A DNA stretch of 64,000 bases from Leptospira sp. (GCA_027533185.1 JAPZTS010000007.1:124001-188000), one strand, 5' to 3'. Shown: positions 28,678 to 38,566, numbered from the stretch's first letter. The notes: generated from the letters alone by a model not told the origin. Program-made: numbers and translations.

Positions 28678-30074
28678 TGGATAATTTTTCAATTTTTACG
28701 AACGAAAACACCTGTCTTAAATCTAAGAAAAATTCTTCAGGATTTTATGATTTGTCCTGTTACTTTTTTATTCAGCTTTGTCATTTGTTATTTTTTACTT
28801 TTTTCATATTCTTCACATTCGTGTCCTGTTCAGCTTCGGCTAATTTTGACAATGCATGTGATTCAAATTCAAAATCGTTTTATGACACAATCCTCACAAA
28901 ACTTATAATAGGTGATTCAACAAATCATTGTGGCATTCCTATTCCAAACTTACGCAATTCGATTTGCAATTTAGACAGACTTTCAATTCTTAAGCCCGAT
29001 AAAGGTCAAGATGTTCTTGAAGAACTTAGAATACAGTCCTCAAAAGGTGTTTCTGGTAGTCCTACCGCAACAATTGGAACACTTTCAGTTCCAGCAGGAT
29101 CTTTTCGTTGGTCCGGATCAGTTCTCGCCCCCAATGGAAAAATTTATGGAATTCCATACCAAGCCACGTCAGTCCTTATCTTGGATCCAGAAACAAACAC
29201 CATTGATACTGGGAGTATATCAGCATTAGGTGCTGGCAATAAATGGAATGGCGGTGTACTTGCGGCAAATGGAAAAATTTATGCGATACCGTTTGCTAGC
29301 CAAAATGTTTTAATCATCGATCCTGAAAACAATACATTTAATACTTCTAAGATTACTGGACTAGGTCTAGGAAACAAGTGGAGCACCGGAGTCTTAGCTC
29401 CCAATGGTAAAATCTATGGAATTCCAAGAGCAAGCACTAGTGTCCTAATCATCGACCCTTTGACTGATACTGCGGATACAACAACTATCTCTGGATTTTC
29501 AGCAGTTGAAACGTCAAAATGGTCTTCTGGCGTTTTAGCTCCCAATGGTAAAATCTATGGAATACCATTCAATAATACGGACTCTGTGCTGATAATTGAT
29601 CCATCGACAAATACGGCTGATACGACTACTATAACAGGACTTACTGGTTCTTTTCGATGGGCTGCTGGTGTCCTTGCACCAAATGGAAAAATTTACGGAA
29701 TCCCAAGCGACACAACGAGCGTGCTCATCATTGATCCGCAGACAAATACGGCAGACACAACCACAATTACGGGCCTAAATGGTTTGACAAAATGGATTGG
29801 TGGAGTCTTAGCTCCCGATGGTAAAATTTATGGAATTCCAGCTAGCGGTGGATCAGTTCTGATCATTGATCCCGTAACAAATACGGCAGACGTAACCACT
29901 TTGACTGGTTTAGCTGGAACAAATCGATGGAATGGAAGTACTCTTGGATTAAATGGAAAAATCTATGCTATGCCATTTTCAGATACTTCTAATTCGATTC
30001 TAGTTATTGATCCGAAAGCGAATGGAAACTTTTGTAAGTCCCTTTTAGAATCAAGCTATATTAATACATTTTAA
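28677..30074 (+). CDS. Seven-repeat beta-propeller-like lipoprotein, copy 1
   Basis: This 465-residue protein has a long N-terminus with a hydrophobic segment (about residues 30-49) and a lipobox FVSC at Cys51. A conserved non-repeat region follows (residues 52-140). Then come seven units of about 45 residues that begin GxxxW, contain VLAPNGKIYGIP and end VLIIDPxTNTADTTTITG. The units are close enough to form one seven-bladed propeller, likely on the cell surface or in the periplasm. A paralogue with the same layout is at 34804-36108. The start is uncertain; a downstream start is possible. Confidence 0.8.
   Translation: MDNFSIFTNENTCLKSKKNSSGFYDLSCYFFIQLCHLLFFTFFIFFTFVSCSASANFDNACDSNSKSFYDTILTKLIIGDSTNHCGIPIPNLRNSICNLDRLSILKPDKGQDVLEELRIQSSKGVSGSPTATIGTLSVPAGSFRWSGSVLAPNGKIYGIPYQATSVLILDPETNTIDTGSISALGAGNKWNGGVLAANGKIYAIPFASQNVLIIDPENNTFNTSKITGLGLGNKWSTGVLAPNGKIYGIPRASTSVLIIDPLTDTADTTTISGFSAVETSKWSSGVLAPNGKIYGIPFNNTDSVLIIDPSTNTADTTTITGLTGSFRWAAGVLAPNGKIYGIPSDTTSVLIIDPQTNTADTTTITGLNGLTKWIGGVLAPDGKIYGIPASGGSVLIIDPVTNTADVTTLTGLAGTNRWNGSTLGLNGKIYAMPFSDTSNSILVIDPKANGNFCKSLLESSYINTF
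29097..30037 (+). repeat. Seven in-frame tandem repeats of about 135 bp
   Basis: The seven 45-codon units of the propeller lipoprotein are also similar at DNA level, with repeated phrases such as aatggtaaaatctatggaat. Most differences are in the variable loop after the GIP motif. Such repeats can change number by recombination. Confidence 0.8.
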
Positions 30075-30396
30075 TTTATCAAAATACAAACTTAGCTCCA
30101 TCCATATATTTTTTATCATCCTCTTCAAATCATTCTTGAGCCAAATACCTCACATTGTATACAATTTATGAAATAATCACGATTTAAAAATTGAATACAC
30201 AAAAAGATTTTTTTCTCAGATTATAACTAACTTTGTAAGATATAGTTTGAAAGGGAACCTAGCCAAAATAGATAACTTTAAGACCTAGTTCGTTAATCAT
30301 TTTCTGAATAATGAATTTGCGTCAGTGCGCAAGGAAGGAAAGAATGTCGAATCATACACCTGCCCATTAGGGAATTTTTATGGAGAAAATTGGAAT

Positions 30397-31422
30397 ATGC
30401 GCCTGCAAGTATTAGCCGAGAAATTGGGAGCCAAATGGAAAGGCAATGGGGACTTGGAGATAACTGGAATTAAAGATCTGGAGCACCACTCTCCAGTGCA
30501 TACAACCTCTATCTACTACATCGCTTCAAAAAAATATATTAGTAAACTTCCCAAACATAAAGATGTCCAGATTGCGCTTACTATCGAAAATTTAGCGGAT
30601 CTGTTTCCGAATGCAATCATTGTTCCTGAGGAATCTTCAAAAGTAAAATTTATAGAAACAATAACCTTCTTTGAAAAACTACCCAAATTCGAATCCAAAA
30701 TATCTGAGAGAGCGAGTATCCATCCCAGTGCAAAAATTGGAAAAAATGTCACCATCATGGATTTCGCTGTGATACAGGAAAACGTCGTGATAGGTGACCG
30801 ATCTGTAATTTATCCAAATGTTGTGTTAGAACCTGGTGTAGAAATTGGTGAAAACTCAGTATTAAAATCCGGAGTCATTGTATATTATAATTGCAAAATT
30901 GGGAAAAATAACCTTATCCATTCCAATACTGTCATTGGTGCAGACGGATTTGGATTTTATGATCATAAAGGGATTCGATATAAAGTACCTCAAATAGGAA
31001 ATGTAGTTATTGGTGATAATGTAGAAATAGGTGCAAATTGTACGGTAGATCGCGCCGCTTTGGAAGAGACAACCATTGGTAATTTTACAAAATTTGATGA
31101 TCATGTTCATATCGGCCACAATTGTAGAGTAGGAAACTATGTTTATATCGCTGGTGCGACAGTGTTAGCCGGTTCTGTAACCATAGAAGATGGATGTATT
31201 TTGGCTGGGCAATCAGCTGTGGCAGAACACCTAACAATGAAAAAAGGATCGATACTAATGGGTCTCTCTGGATTGACTGAAGACTCGAAGGAAAAGACTG
31301 CCTATTTTGGAATACCGGCCCGTCCAGCTCTCGAAATGCATCGCATTCATTCCTCTTTAGGTTCTCTACCAGAAGTAGTAAAATGGGTAAAATCTAAAAT
31401 TGAAAACAAATTTGACAAGTAG
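30397..31422 (+). CDS. lpxD: UDP-3-O-acylglucosamine N-acyltransferase LpxD
   Basis: The frame is open from 30325, but the ATG at 30397 (MRLQVLAEKLGAKW) gives the family start and 341 residues. The N-terminal uridine-binding domain (about 1-100) is followed by hexapeptide repeats (110-290) with the catalytic His region KFDDHVHIGHNCRVG and a C-terminal helix. LpxD adds the second acyl chain in lipid A synthesis. It is monocistronic, closed by the hairpin that overlaps its stop codon. Confidence 0.93.
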   Translation: MRLQVLAEKLGAKWKGNGDLEITGIKDLEHHSPVHTTSIYYIASKKYISKLPKHKDVQIALTIENLADLFPNAIIVPEESSKVKFIETITFFEKLPKFESKISERASIHPSAKIGKNVTIMDFAVIQENVVIGDRSVIYPNVVLEPGVEIGENSVLKSGVIVYYNCKIGKNNLIHSNTVIGADGFGFYDHKGIRYKVPQIGNVVIGDNVEIGANCTVDRAALEETTIGNFTKFDDHVHIGHNCRVGNYVYIAGATVLAGSVTIEDGCILAGQSAVAEHLTMKKGSILMGLSGLTEDSKEKTAYFGIPARPALEMHRIHSSLGSLPEVVKWVKSKIENKFDK

Positions 31423-31456
31423 CCTTGGAATCCAAGGCTCTTAGAGGGGTTTTTAT
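31421..31456 (+). terminator. Hairpin at the lpxD stop codon
   Basis: AGCCTTGG and CCAAGGCT (31421-31439) form a perfect eight-base stem with an AAT loop that begins inside the TAG stop codon, followed by cttagagggg and five T. Probable rho-independent terminator of lpxD. Confidence 0.65.
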
Positions 31457-31485
31457 CAAATTGGGAATTAAAAAATACTAGGCAG

Positions 31486-31530
31486 AGTCTATCTTGAGAA
31501 TATACTTTCAAGATAGACTATATTTTGTTT
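31486..31530. terminator. Bidirectional terminator between lpxD and the small exported gene
   Basis: AGTCTATCTTGA (31486-31497) pairs perfectly with TCAAGATAGACT (31508-31519) across a ten-base loop, and T-rich sequence follows. It lies in the gap between two convergent genes. Confidence 0.6.
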
Positions 31531-31959
31531 TTATTTATCACAACTACCAGAAGTTAGGTTAAACCTTTGCTTTTCTGTGGAATCTGCAATTGTCTGACCA
31601 TAATCACTTTGGAGTTTAAAACACTTCATTCGGGATGATTTTTCAGAGGTTTCAAAACAATTGCATACCTCTTTAATTTTTTCATCAACCGTCAAATCAG
31701 CTTTTACACTGGGAACACCAACCAACTCTCTTTCACATTGCTGTAAATTGGTTAAGTATGTTTCATGGTCTGTCGAATTTTTCTTCAAGGCCTTTACATG
31801 TTTTTCTTTCAAAGTAAGACATTTACTTTTGTCTTTTTGATTTTGTGATACTTGAGCTTTTTTGAGGCAGGAACAGAGCTCATCGGCTTTTTCTGTTGGT
31901 GAAGCAAAAATCGGGAAGGAAAGGGCCACCGAAATAAGAAGGAAACAAAGTTTGTTCAT
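31531..31959 (-). CDS. Small exported cysteine-containing protein
   Basis: This 142-residue protein has a signal peptide ending SFPIFASPTEK. The mature part has two similar units with a CSCLKKAQ/CNCFETSE pair (ELCSCLKKA near residue 31; EVCNCFETSEKS near 98) and further Cys, suggesting an internal duplication of a helical hairpin with disulphides. The family is unknown to me. It is convergent with lpxD. Confidence 0.75.
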   Translation of the reverse strand: MNKLCFLLISVALSFPIFASPTEKADELCSCLKKAQVSQNQKDKSKCLTLKEKHVKALKKNSTDHETYLTNLQQCERELVGVPSVKADLTVDEKIKEVCNCFETSEKSSRMKCFKLQSDYGQTIADSTEKQRFNLTSGSCDK

Positions 31960-32145
31960 CGTTTTTTTGTCCTTTTTTTAATCTTTGATCTGAATCGCGT
32001 CAATTTTAAAAGAAAGTTGATTTGGTATCAATTGAAAATGTAACTCCAAATTTGAAATTGTAAATTTATTTTTGAGAGAAAACAAGTGTCTAACCATTGA
32101 AAGGGTAGGTTTGACTAACCCAAAGATTAATGTAGAGAGACCAGT

Positions 32146-32892
32146 GTGTACTTTAAAAGAATTTTGTTCATAAAAATTTTAACTTCTTTCTGTTTTTTAC
32201 CTTTGGTGGCGAATCCCAAGCCTTTTGAAAAGAAACAATGGCTTTTTGAAATTCAGGGTGGCTCGCTAAAGAGTAAAGTTTCTGATGATGCCTCTCCAGA
32301 AAGATTTACCACTTTATTTTTTCTATACGATGTTGCACCTCTTGTACTTTCACCTAATGCAGAAAGAAGAAACTTGGGTGCAGCCAAGGCTCTCAATTAT
32401 AATGAATCCGAAATCCTAAATCAAAACGTTAGATTTGGTGCTGAGTATGCGTTGCTTTCTTGGCTCGGCGTCGGTGGTAGCCTAACACGATCGATTACGC
32501 AGGTGACCAATGTCTTACCTGGAGATTACTTGGTTTTAGCATCCTTTGGTATACCAGTCCCAAATCCAAGAGAAGACGCACCAGAGATTACAAACTTTGG
32601 AACGTTTTTTCCTCGAACTTTAAATGCTAACATAACTTCAGCAGAACTCGAAGCATCCTTACACTTACCTGTCTTCATTTTCGATTGTTATATGAGGGGA
32701 GGTTTTGGTCAGGTCTGGGATGGTGGATCTGGTCGTAAAGAGTCTATATCCATCGGTTCCAGAGTTGTTATCGATACGATAAACCTTTCTTTTGAATTCT
32801 ATCGGAGTTCTATTTTTGCAGATTTTGGAAGAACAGATTTCTTACGTGAAGAAGGATTTCGATTTGGAGTTGGTTATAGATTTTTACCATGA
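32146..32892 (+). CDS. Exported protein, probable outer-membrane beta-barrel
   Basis: This 248-residue protein begins at a GTG (32146) after GAGAGA, with a signal peptide ending LVANPK. The mature part shows alternating short strands and aromatic-rich segments such as [16 protein letters not shown] and a C-terminal [11 protein letters not shown] with terminal aromatic pattern, typical of outer-membrane barrels. The exact family is not known. The last codons overlap the start of the next gene by four bases (ATGA). Confidence 0.72.
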   Translation: MYFKRILFIKILTSFCFLPLVANPKPFEKKQWLFEIQGGSLKSKVSDDASPERFTTLFFLYDVAPLVLSPNAERRNLGAAKALNYNESEILNQNVRFGAEYALLSWLGVGGSLTRSITQVTNVLPGDYLVLASFGIPVPNPREDAPEITNFGTFFPRTLNANITSAELEASLHLPVFIFDCYMRGGFGQVWDGGSGRKESISIGSRVVIDTINLSFEFYRSSIFADFGRTDFLREEGFRFGVGYRFLP

Positions 32893-33257
32893 GACCAACT
32901 TTATCTAAAATCTGTCTTGTATGCGGACGAAGCTTTGAATATCGAAAGAAATGGGAAAAGGTCTGGGATGAAGTTCTTTACTGCTCGGACGCATGCAGAC
33001 GAAATAAATCTAAAGAAGCAAAGTTAGACTATGAGAATACTATTCTCTCAATACTAAAATCAAAACCCAAACATAGTAGTATATGTCCAAGTGAAGTTCT
33101 GGATTCAAATGATAAAACTAACAAGTATAAAATGGAACTCGTTCGCAGAGCAGCAAGAAGATTAGCTCATACTGGACAAATCACAATCACCCAAAAGAGA
33201 AAAGCTGTAGATCCTGATTCCTTTAAAGGTCCAATCCGTTTAACACTTAACAATTAA
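32889..33257 (+). CDS. DUF2256-DUF3253 fusion protein
   Basis: This 122-residue protein has the short DUF2256 zinc-binding motif at the N-terminus ([20 protein letters not shown], then YCSDACRR; residues 8-37) joined to a DUF3253-type helical domain with the hallmark [25 protein letters not shown]. The second part looks like a winged-helix fold. Function unknown; the pairing suggests a nucleic-acid role. It is translationally coupled to the upstream barrel gene. Confidence 0.85.
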   Translation: MRPTLSKICLVCGRSFEYRKKWEKVWDEVLYCSDACRRNKSKEAKLDYENTILSILKSKPKHSSICPSEVLDSNDKTNKYKMELVRRAARRLAHTGQITITQKRKAVDPDSFKGPIRLTLNN

Positions 33258-33380
33258 GCTGGGCACCTAGCCGGCTCTCAGTCGACGGGGGCGCTCCTTC
33301 GATCCGGGGTGCAGGGATGTGAACGTATCACCGTACATCGAAAGAGTTTTTCCAAGGCCAGGTCCTCAAATTCAATAGTG
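33258..33380 (+). repeat. Dispersed repeat, copy A
   Basis: A GC-richer stretch (GCTGGGCACCTAGCC to GGGGTGCAGG) is followed by AGTTTTTCCAAGGCCAGGTC, which matches the core seen in three other places (36.1, 55.3 and 58.9 kb). It is non-coding here. This copy marks the left edge of the accessory stretch 33.3-39.9 kb. Confidence 0.6.
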
Positions 33381-33451
33381 TAACCGATGAAATCATACAA
33401 AATAGTAATTTTTTATAAATCCGCCTCTATGCTGCAGTTTTTTCCTTGCCA

Positions 33452-33484
33452 TAATATGTATACATACTATATATTTACATATTA
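33452..33484. promoter_or_regulatory. Inverted repeat, probable operator of the SRPBCC-MarR operon
   Basis: TAATATGTA (33452-33460) and TACATATTA (33476-33484) form a nine-base perfect inverted repeat spaced by 15 bases. It ends 11 bases before the ATG of the SRPBCC gene, and AGG at 33486-33488 is the ribosome binding site. It overlaps an AT-rich stretch that would hold the -10 region. A MarR repressor is the second gene of the operon and may bind here. Confidence 0.6.
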
Positions 33485-33495
33485 TAGGTGTATAT

Positions 33496-33895
33496 ATGAT
33501 AAAAAATTCTTACTCTTTCATAACAAAAGAAATAACACAAGAGCAAATTTGGGCATTGATAAAAGATGTAAACCAGTGGAAAAATTGGGATACTAAGCTT
33601 GAAAATTCGGAACTAATAGAAAGTTTTTCGCCCGGGAATCATTTCGTGATTCGACCGAAGGGAGGCCCGAATGTGAAGATCCAATTAGTTGAAGTCAGAG
33701 AGAAATCATATTTTAAGGATCTTACAAAATTTCCTTTCGCGAAAATGTATGGAGAACATTTTTATGAAAATACTTCGGAAGGATTAAAAATTACGATTAC
33801 CATGTCGATTTCGGGACCACTAGCCTTTCTTTGGAACAAAATCGTCATGAAAGATATAGTAACTCACCTTCCTGAGGATGTAAAAACACAGATTC

Positions 33896-33918
<23 letters not shown>
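33496..33918 (+). CDS. SRPBCC (START/Bet v1-like) family protein
   Basis: This 140-residue protein starts at ATG 33496. Its pattern (QEQIWALIKDVNQWKNWDTKLE, then GNHFVIRPKGG) is the helix-grip fold of polyketide cyclase/SRPBCC proteins that bind hydrophobic ligands in a cavity. The substrate is not known. The downstream MarR gene overlaps its end by 23 bases, so the two form an operon that is probably autoregulated. Confidence 0.85.
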
Positions 33919-34399
<481 letters not shown>

Positions 34400-34803
34400 T
34401 CAATCGACTTAAGGTTTCAGGACTAATTGCCAAATAAAAGGCACGCACAAGACCTGGTTCTATGAAGAATAGATATTGTAGGAGTTGTACCACGTTCGAG
34501 GACCCAAATAGCGAATTGTTGGAACATTTACATTAACACATTTACCATTAACCGAAGCCAATCGGCAATAGAGGAGAATTAACAGCGAATAGTTGTTATC
34601 ATCTTCAAGCATTTCTCTCAACCAAGCTAGAATGACCGCCACACCGGAACCTAATTTACTTCACCGATTTATGGAAAAAAAAATTGACCACCTAGCAGTT
34701 TTGTAATCGATTTTCGATGACAGGGTCCGAAATTTGTACTTTCGTGTTCCGATGCTAAAATAACAATGTAAAAAGAAAAGAAGTAGTTGGGCTGGCGAGT
34801 GAC
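34400..34803. other. Intergenic region without a supported gene
   Basis: About 400 bases between the MarR gene and the second propeller lipoprotein. A short minus-strand frame (34460-34642) lacks a ribosome binding site and a recognisable domain. No clear promoter or repeat was identified. Confidence 0.4.
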
Positions 34804-36108
34804 ATGTCGAAGGAAGTAGTTCCGTGCAGATACTTAAAATTTGTCGTGGGTGTTCTTTATTTTTGCTTCGCAAGCTGCCAAAATTTGACTCCGAATAATC
34901 CATGTGATCCGAGTTCAAATGCATATTTTGAAACCTTTTTTTTCAAATATGCCACTGGAGATAACACTGCACATTGCTCAATTAAAATTCCCAGTTCCCA
35001 AACAACTCCCTTGTGCTCTCTGAATAGATCAGAGATTCTCCTACAGAGTAGATCAGCAGACTTTCTAACAGCGTTAAAAGATGAGGCAAACAAAGGTCAA
35101 TCTGGTAGTCCATCTCTTGACCTAACAAGTATTACCGGAATTACAGGTGGAAACAAATGGCGAGGCGGAGTTTATGCATCTAATGGAAAGATTTATGCGA
35201 TTCCATCAGACGAAACGCGAGTCATGATCATCAATCCTGCAAATAATTCCGTAGACCTAACGAGTATTACTGGAATAGCCGGTGGAACGAAATGGAACGG
35301 AGGTGTGCTTGCTCCGAACGGAAAAATCTATACAATTCCCTTGGTAGATACGCGAGTCATGATCATCGATCCCGTATCAAATACTATCGACTTGACAAGT
35401 ATCACTGGACTGACAGGTACAAACAAGTGGTCTGGAGGAGTATTGGCGCCTAATGGAAAGATATATGCGATTCCTTACGATGATACACGAGTCATGATCA
35501 TCGACCCGGTAACAAACACTGTTGACTTAACAAGTATCACTGGACTCGGCGGGCCAACGAAATGGAATGGTGGAGTACTAGCTCCCAACGGAAAAATATA
35601 TACAATTCCATTTGAAGACACACGAGTCATGATCATTGATCCTGTTACAAATACCGTCGATCTGACGAGCATTACAGGTATTACTGGCAACGCCAAATGG
35701 TATAGCGGTGTACTGGCACCGAATGGAAAAATATATGCGATTCCATATAATGACACAAGAGTTTTGATCATTGATCCTGTTACAAACACTGTCGACCTGA
35801 CGAGTATTACTGGACTCACAGGTACTCTCAAGTGGTTTGGTGGAGTGCTCACTCCCAATGGGAAAATATATGCGATTCCACTTAACGATTCTCGAGTCAT
35901 GATCATTGACCCGGTAACAAATACCGTCGACCTGACTAGCATCGCTGGGATTACTGGCACAGGAAAATGGTTTGGTGGAGTGCTAGCTCCCGATGGAAAA
36001 GTTTTTGCGATTCCGTTTGATGACACTAGGGGAATGATCGTTTCCTCGAATTCTAATGGAACATACTGCGACGTGATTCTTCAATCAGGATATCTAAATA
36101 AATTGTAG
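34804..36108 (+). CDS. Seven-repeat beta-propeller-like lipoprotein, copy 2
   Basis: This 434-residue protein has a signal peptide with lipobox FASC (Cys25). A short Cys-containing region follows (residues 26-114), aligned in order with copy 1 (CDPSSNAYFETFFFKYATGD against CDSNSKSFYDTILTKLIIGD). Then come seven 45-residue units with the pattern GGVLAPNGKIYAIP, DTRVMIIDPVTNTVDLTSITG. The last unit is partly degenerate at its end. The location is likely the outer surface or periplasm. The repeats are more uniform than in copy 1, suggesting recent homogenisation. Confidence 0.82.
   Translation: MSKEVVPCRYLKFVVGVLYFCFASCQNLTPNNPCDPSSNAYFETFFFKYATGDNTAHCSIKIPSSQTTPLCSLNRSEILLQSRSADFLTALKDEANKGQSGSPSLDLTSITGITGGNKWRGGVYASNGKIYAIPSDETRVMIINPANNSVDLTSITGIAGGTKWNGGVLAPNGKIYTIPLVDTRVMIIDPVSNTIDLTSITGLTGTNKWSGGVLAPNGKIYAIPYDDTRVMIIDPVTNTVDLTSITGLGGPTKWNGGVLAPNGKIYTIPFEDTRVMIIDPVTNTVDLTSITGITGNAKWYSGVLAPNGKIYAIPYNDTRVLIIDPVTNTVDLTSITGLTGTLKWFGGVLTPNGKIYAIPLNDSRVMIIDPVTNTVDLTSIAGITGTGKWFGGVLAPDGKVFAIPFDDTRGMIVSSNSNGTYCDVILQSGYLNKL
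35146..36040 (+). repeat. Seven in-frame tandem repeats of about 135 bp
   Basis: Near-identical DNA segments such as gagtcatgatcatcgatcc and acctgacgagtattac recur at a 135-base period through the coding sequence. The uniformity of units 2-6 points to gene conversion or recent expansion. Confidence 0.85.
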
Positions 36109-36118
36109 GATTAACCCT

Positions 36119-36164
36119 TAACCACATAGGAGCTTACTAAGATTTTTTCCAAGACCAAGCCCCC
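36119..36164 (-). repeat. Dispersed repeat, copy B (partial)
   Basis: Right after the propeller gene lies CCACATAGGAGC, then CTAAGATTTTTTCCAAGACC and AAGCCCCC, which is the reverse complement of the same core found at 55.4 and 58.9 kb. Only the right half of the longer copies is present. Non-coding. The rest of the gap up to 36430 holds no supported gene. Confidence 0.7.
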
Positions 36165-36435
36165 AAATCCACGCTAGTTGATTCTTAATCTTTTCTTTCG
36201 AAGCCATTCTATTTTAGTTTTGTTTTTGAATGCTGTCTCCATTCCAAATTGTTCTCCGGTTAGTGAAGCCAATCCAAGTATCGATTCTCTGCCATATCGA
36301 AAAAAGTTTCGTAAGAGAAAGGAGAATCAATCAGAATTTTGATCTTAAGGGAAGTTCCCTCGAACCCGATATCCAGATTTTACCTTCTCCTCTTTTGGAA
36401 GATTGGCTATGTCGGAAGTTTTATGTGTCATTATA

Positions 36436-36452
36436 ATAGTAAACGTTACTAT
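36436..36452. promoter_or_regulatory. Inverted repeat upstream of the YCII gene promoter
   Basis: ATAGTAA and TTACTAT are separated by ACG (36436-36452). It lies just upstream of the -35 hexamer of the YCII gene. It could be a regulator-binding site; the regulator is unknown. Confidence 0.4.
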
Positions 36453-36459
36453 AAAATGT

Positions 36460-36488
36460 TTGACTTTATTTACGATAACGTATATTAT
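36460..36488 (+). promoter_or_regulatory. Sigma70-like promoter of the YCII gene
   Basis: TTGACT at 36460-36465, a 17-base spacer and TATTAT at 36483-36488. A nearly identical arrangement lies before the TetR gene at 38337-38365, with AACG and ATTATCAAA shared. Start codon at 36532 with AAGGAG eight bases before. Confidence 0.6.
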
Positions 36489-36531
36489 CAAAAATATATA
36501 AGCTAGCTTAAATGGACAAGGAGATTACAAA

Positions 36532-36876
36532 ATGGATCAATTTATGTTTTTATTCAGAGGTGGAGACACTCACGTCCACACTTCCAAAGATTCAGAGCGA
36601 GAGAGAGATTACATCCAATTATGGACAGATTGGATGTCAGGTCTTGGCCAAAAGGGAATCCTAGCAGGAGGAGAACCTCTTCAAACCACTGGCAAATTGG
36701 TAAACGGGAAAGAGAAAGTGGTAACGGATGGTCCTTTTATCGAAGCAAAAGAAATAGTTGGTGGTTTTCTCATTGTGAATGCAAAAGACATCAATGATGC
36801 AGTTGAGATTTCAAAAGGTTGTCCTATTTTTGAAGAGAATGGTAAAGTAGAAGTTCGCCCAATCCAGAAACGATAA
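36532..36876 (+). CDS. YCII-related (DGPF) domain protein
   Basis: This 114-residue protein carries the hallmark DGPFIEAKEIVGGFLIVNAKD near residues 66-86. The ferredoxin-like YCII/DGPF family often accompanies ECF sigma factors and stress genes. The function is not established. A ribosome binding site AAGGAG (36518-36523) stands eight bases before the ATG. It has its own promoter, similar to that of the TetR gene. Confidence 0.87.
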   Translation: MDQFMFLFRGGDTHVHTSKDSERERDYIQLWTDWMSGLGQKGILAGGEPLQTTGKLVNGKEKVVTDGPFIEAKEIVGGFLIVNAKDINDAVEISKGCPIFEENGKVEVRPIQKR

Positions 36877-36982
36877 GTTTCATTTCCTGCTCTCACAGTT
36901 GGTGAATTGACAAAAAGATAAGCCTTCTTTTTGTTAACGAAAACCAACAAGTGAACTCTTAAATCTAATGCCAGTGAGTTAC

Positions 36983-38206
36983 TTAGACTGACAAAGTATA
37001 GACAGTCATTTCACCTTTTCCTTTGATTTGGATTTGGCCTCTGAGTTCAAAGGGAAAGATATTTTTAACTAATTGATAAGATGCTTCTGTAATCTGGATA
37101 TGATTCGCAATTCCTGATGATTCCATTCGCGAAGCCAAGTTCACTGCATCTCCCCAAAGGTCATAAGCAAATTTTTCTTTTCCAATAACACCAGCCGTTA
37201 CAGGTCCAGAGTTTACACCCACTCTGATTGAAATATCTTGTCCGAGTCTTGAACTAATTTCTCGAGTAGCTTTAATGATAGAAATTGCAAAGTGGATAAT
37301 TTTTTCAGCATGCCTTTCTGAGGGAATTGGTATACCGGAAGCCACCATATACGAATCTCCTATTGTTTTGATTTTTTCTATCTCGTGTAGGCGAGACAAT
37401 CTGTCAAATTCAGTAAAGTAGATGTTCAAAACACTTACCAGTTCGTGAGGGGAAATACCAGAGGAGAATTGCGTAAATCCGATTATATCTGCAAATAAAA
37501 TCGTCGCACTTTGATAATTGTCGGCTATCACTTCCTCTTGAATTTTTAACCTCCTGGCAATTGGTTCAGGTAAAATATTTAGAAGCAACTGCTCAGATCG
37601 AGCATGTTCTTTTTTAAGTTTGTTTTGCGCGACCTGTATATCTTTAGAAAAGATTGATACCACCTTGGTTAATAGAAAAGAAGTTCCGGCAATTGCTGTG
37701 AAATGAAGAAATCTTAGATTCACTTCTGAAATGGGAAGCAACCAACTAGAAACGTCTGCAAAATATTCACAATATAAAAGAGATGATATAGATAAAATTC
37801 CTACAATATAGATCCATAGCTTATCTTTCGGATGAAAAATGAGAAAGCTTAGACAGGGAATGATCAGTAGATAGAAATGCGCTGCCGATTGTTTTCCTAA
37901 AAATAATATTGTTAGTAATGTCATGTGAATTGTTACTACGATGCAAAAATGGATCGGTGAAAGCCGATTCAATCCTAAACGATTAAAGACTATTGCAAAA
38001 ACGTACCCAATTAGGGCAATCAAATTCAAGATAACTGGATTATGCCATGACAGATAAGAGAAAATTAAAATATAACATATATTAATTAAGATTCCAAAAA
38101 GAGCAAGGATATTCACCAATCTGACTCTTCGGTTTTCCTGTTCGTTGAGAAGTTGAGTTCCGATAGCAACCAGACGATCATATAGCTTCTTTCTAGGATT
38201 TTTCAT
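36983..38206 (-). CDS. Membrane-bound class III adenylyl cyclase
   Basis: This 407-residue protein has about six transmembrane helices in residues 25-195, a coiled segment and the cyclase domain at about 225-400. It has the metal site FADIIGFT, KTIGDSYM with the adenine-selecting Lys and second metal Asp, and the purine-site Asp in YDLWGDAVNLASRM. These residues predict ATP rather than GTP as substrate. It is divergent from the TetR gene, across a gap with its possible operator. Confidence 0.92.
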   Translation of the reverse strand: MKNPRKKLYDRLVAIGTQLLNEQENRRVRLVNILALFGILINICYILIFSYLSWHNPVILNLIALIGYVFAIVFNRLGLNRLSPIHFCIVVTIHMTLLTILFLGKQSAAHFYLLIIPCLSFLIFHPKDKLWIYIVGILSISSLLYCEYFADVSSWLLPISEVNLRFLHFTAIAGTSFLLTKVVSIFSKDIQVAQNKLKKEHARSEQLLLNILPEPIARRLKIQEEVIADNYQSATILFADIIGFTQFSSGISPHELVSVLNIYFTEFDRLSRLHEIEKIKTIGDSYMVASGIPIPSERHAEKIIHFAISIIKATREISSRLGQDISIRVGVNSGPVTAGVIGKEKFAYDLWGDAVNLASRMESSGIANHIQITEASYQLVKNIFPFELRGQIQIKGKGEMTVYTLSV

Positions 38207-38566
38207 GTAACCTCGTTTTCGATGCTAACATATTCTCTACCAAATGTTAATCTCGTAAAGGAAATTAGAATTGTTTGTTCTTAGATGAGACGATAATTGA
38301 ATTCCAAATAAAATTACGATCGTTATTAAAATAAGGTTGACTTGCTTTAAATTAACGGTAATTATCAAACAAGAATGCCCTAGCATCGTGTACCATAGAT
38401 TTTCCTACTGTAGTGGATAGAATTGGTTTGCCCTAATCCAAGGAAAGGATCAGCTCTTTTTGGCGATGGTGTCCAATTTGAAAACTCTCGAGATGTAAGT
38501 ACGGCAAAGAAAAATTAAATTTCTAATCTTATTCCATTATGAATTCTACTATTTAGGAGCGGTCGA
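38207..38566. other. Long intergenic region before the TetR gene
   Basis: The promoter-like element at 38337-38365 lies here. The following 200 bases up to the ribosome binding site TAGGAGCGG (38556-38564) contain no supported gene and could be a leader. An ACGATCGT palindrome lies at about 38317-38324, just before the promoter. Confidence 0.4.
38337..38365 (+). promoter_or_regulatory. Promoter with possible operator before the TetR gene
   Basis: TTGACT at 38337-38342, 17-base spacer, AATTAT at 38360-38365. The spacer and -10 share AACG and ATTATCAAA with the YCII promoter at 36460-36488, which suggests one regulator for both. Confidence 0.5.

Noticed and set aside
29097..30037. Regular repeats that might suggest a CRISPR array
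   Set aside because: The period is 135 bases, in frame, and the repeats code for a propeller. Spacers are absent.
33258..33340. GC-rich block that could be a riboswitch
   Set aside because: I see no known aptamer pattern, and the adjoining sequence belongs to the dispersed repeat.
34460..34642. A 60-codon minus-strand frame before the second propeller gene
   Set aside because: No ribosome binding site or recognisable domain, and the codon use does not look like a gene.
36230..36436. A 68-codon frame before the YCII gene
   Set aside because: It lies in the gap after repeat copy B and has no family-like sequence or ribosome binding site.
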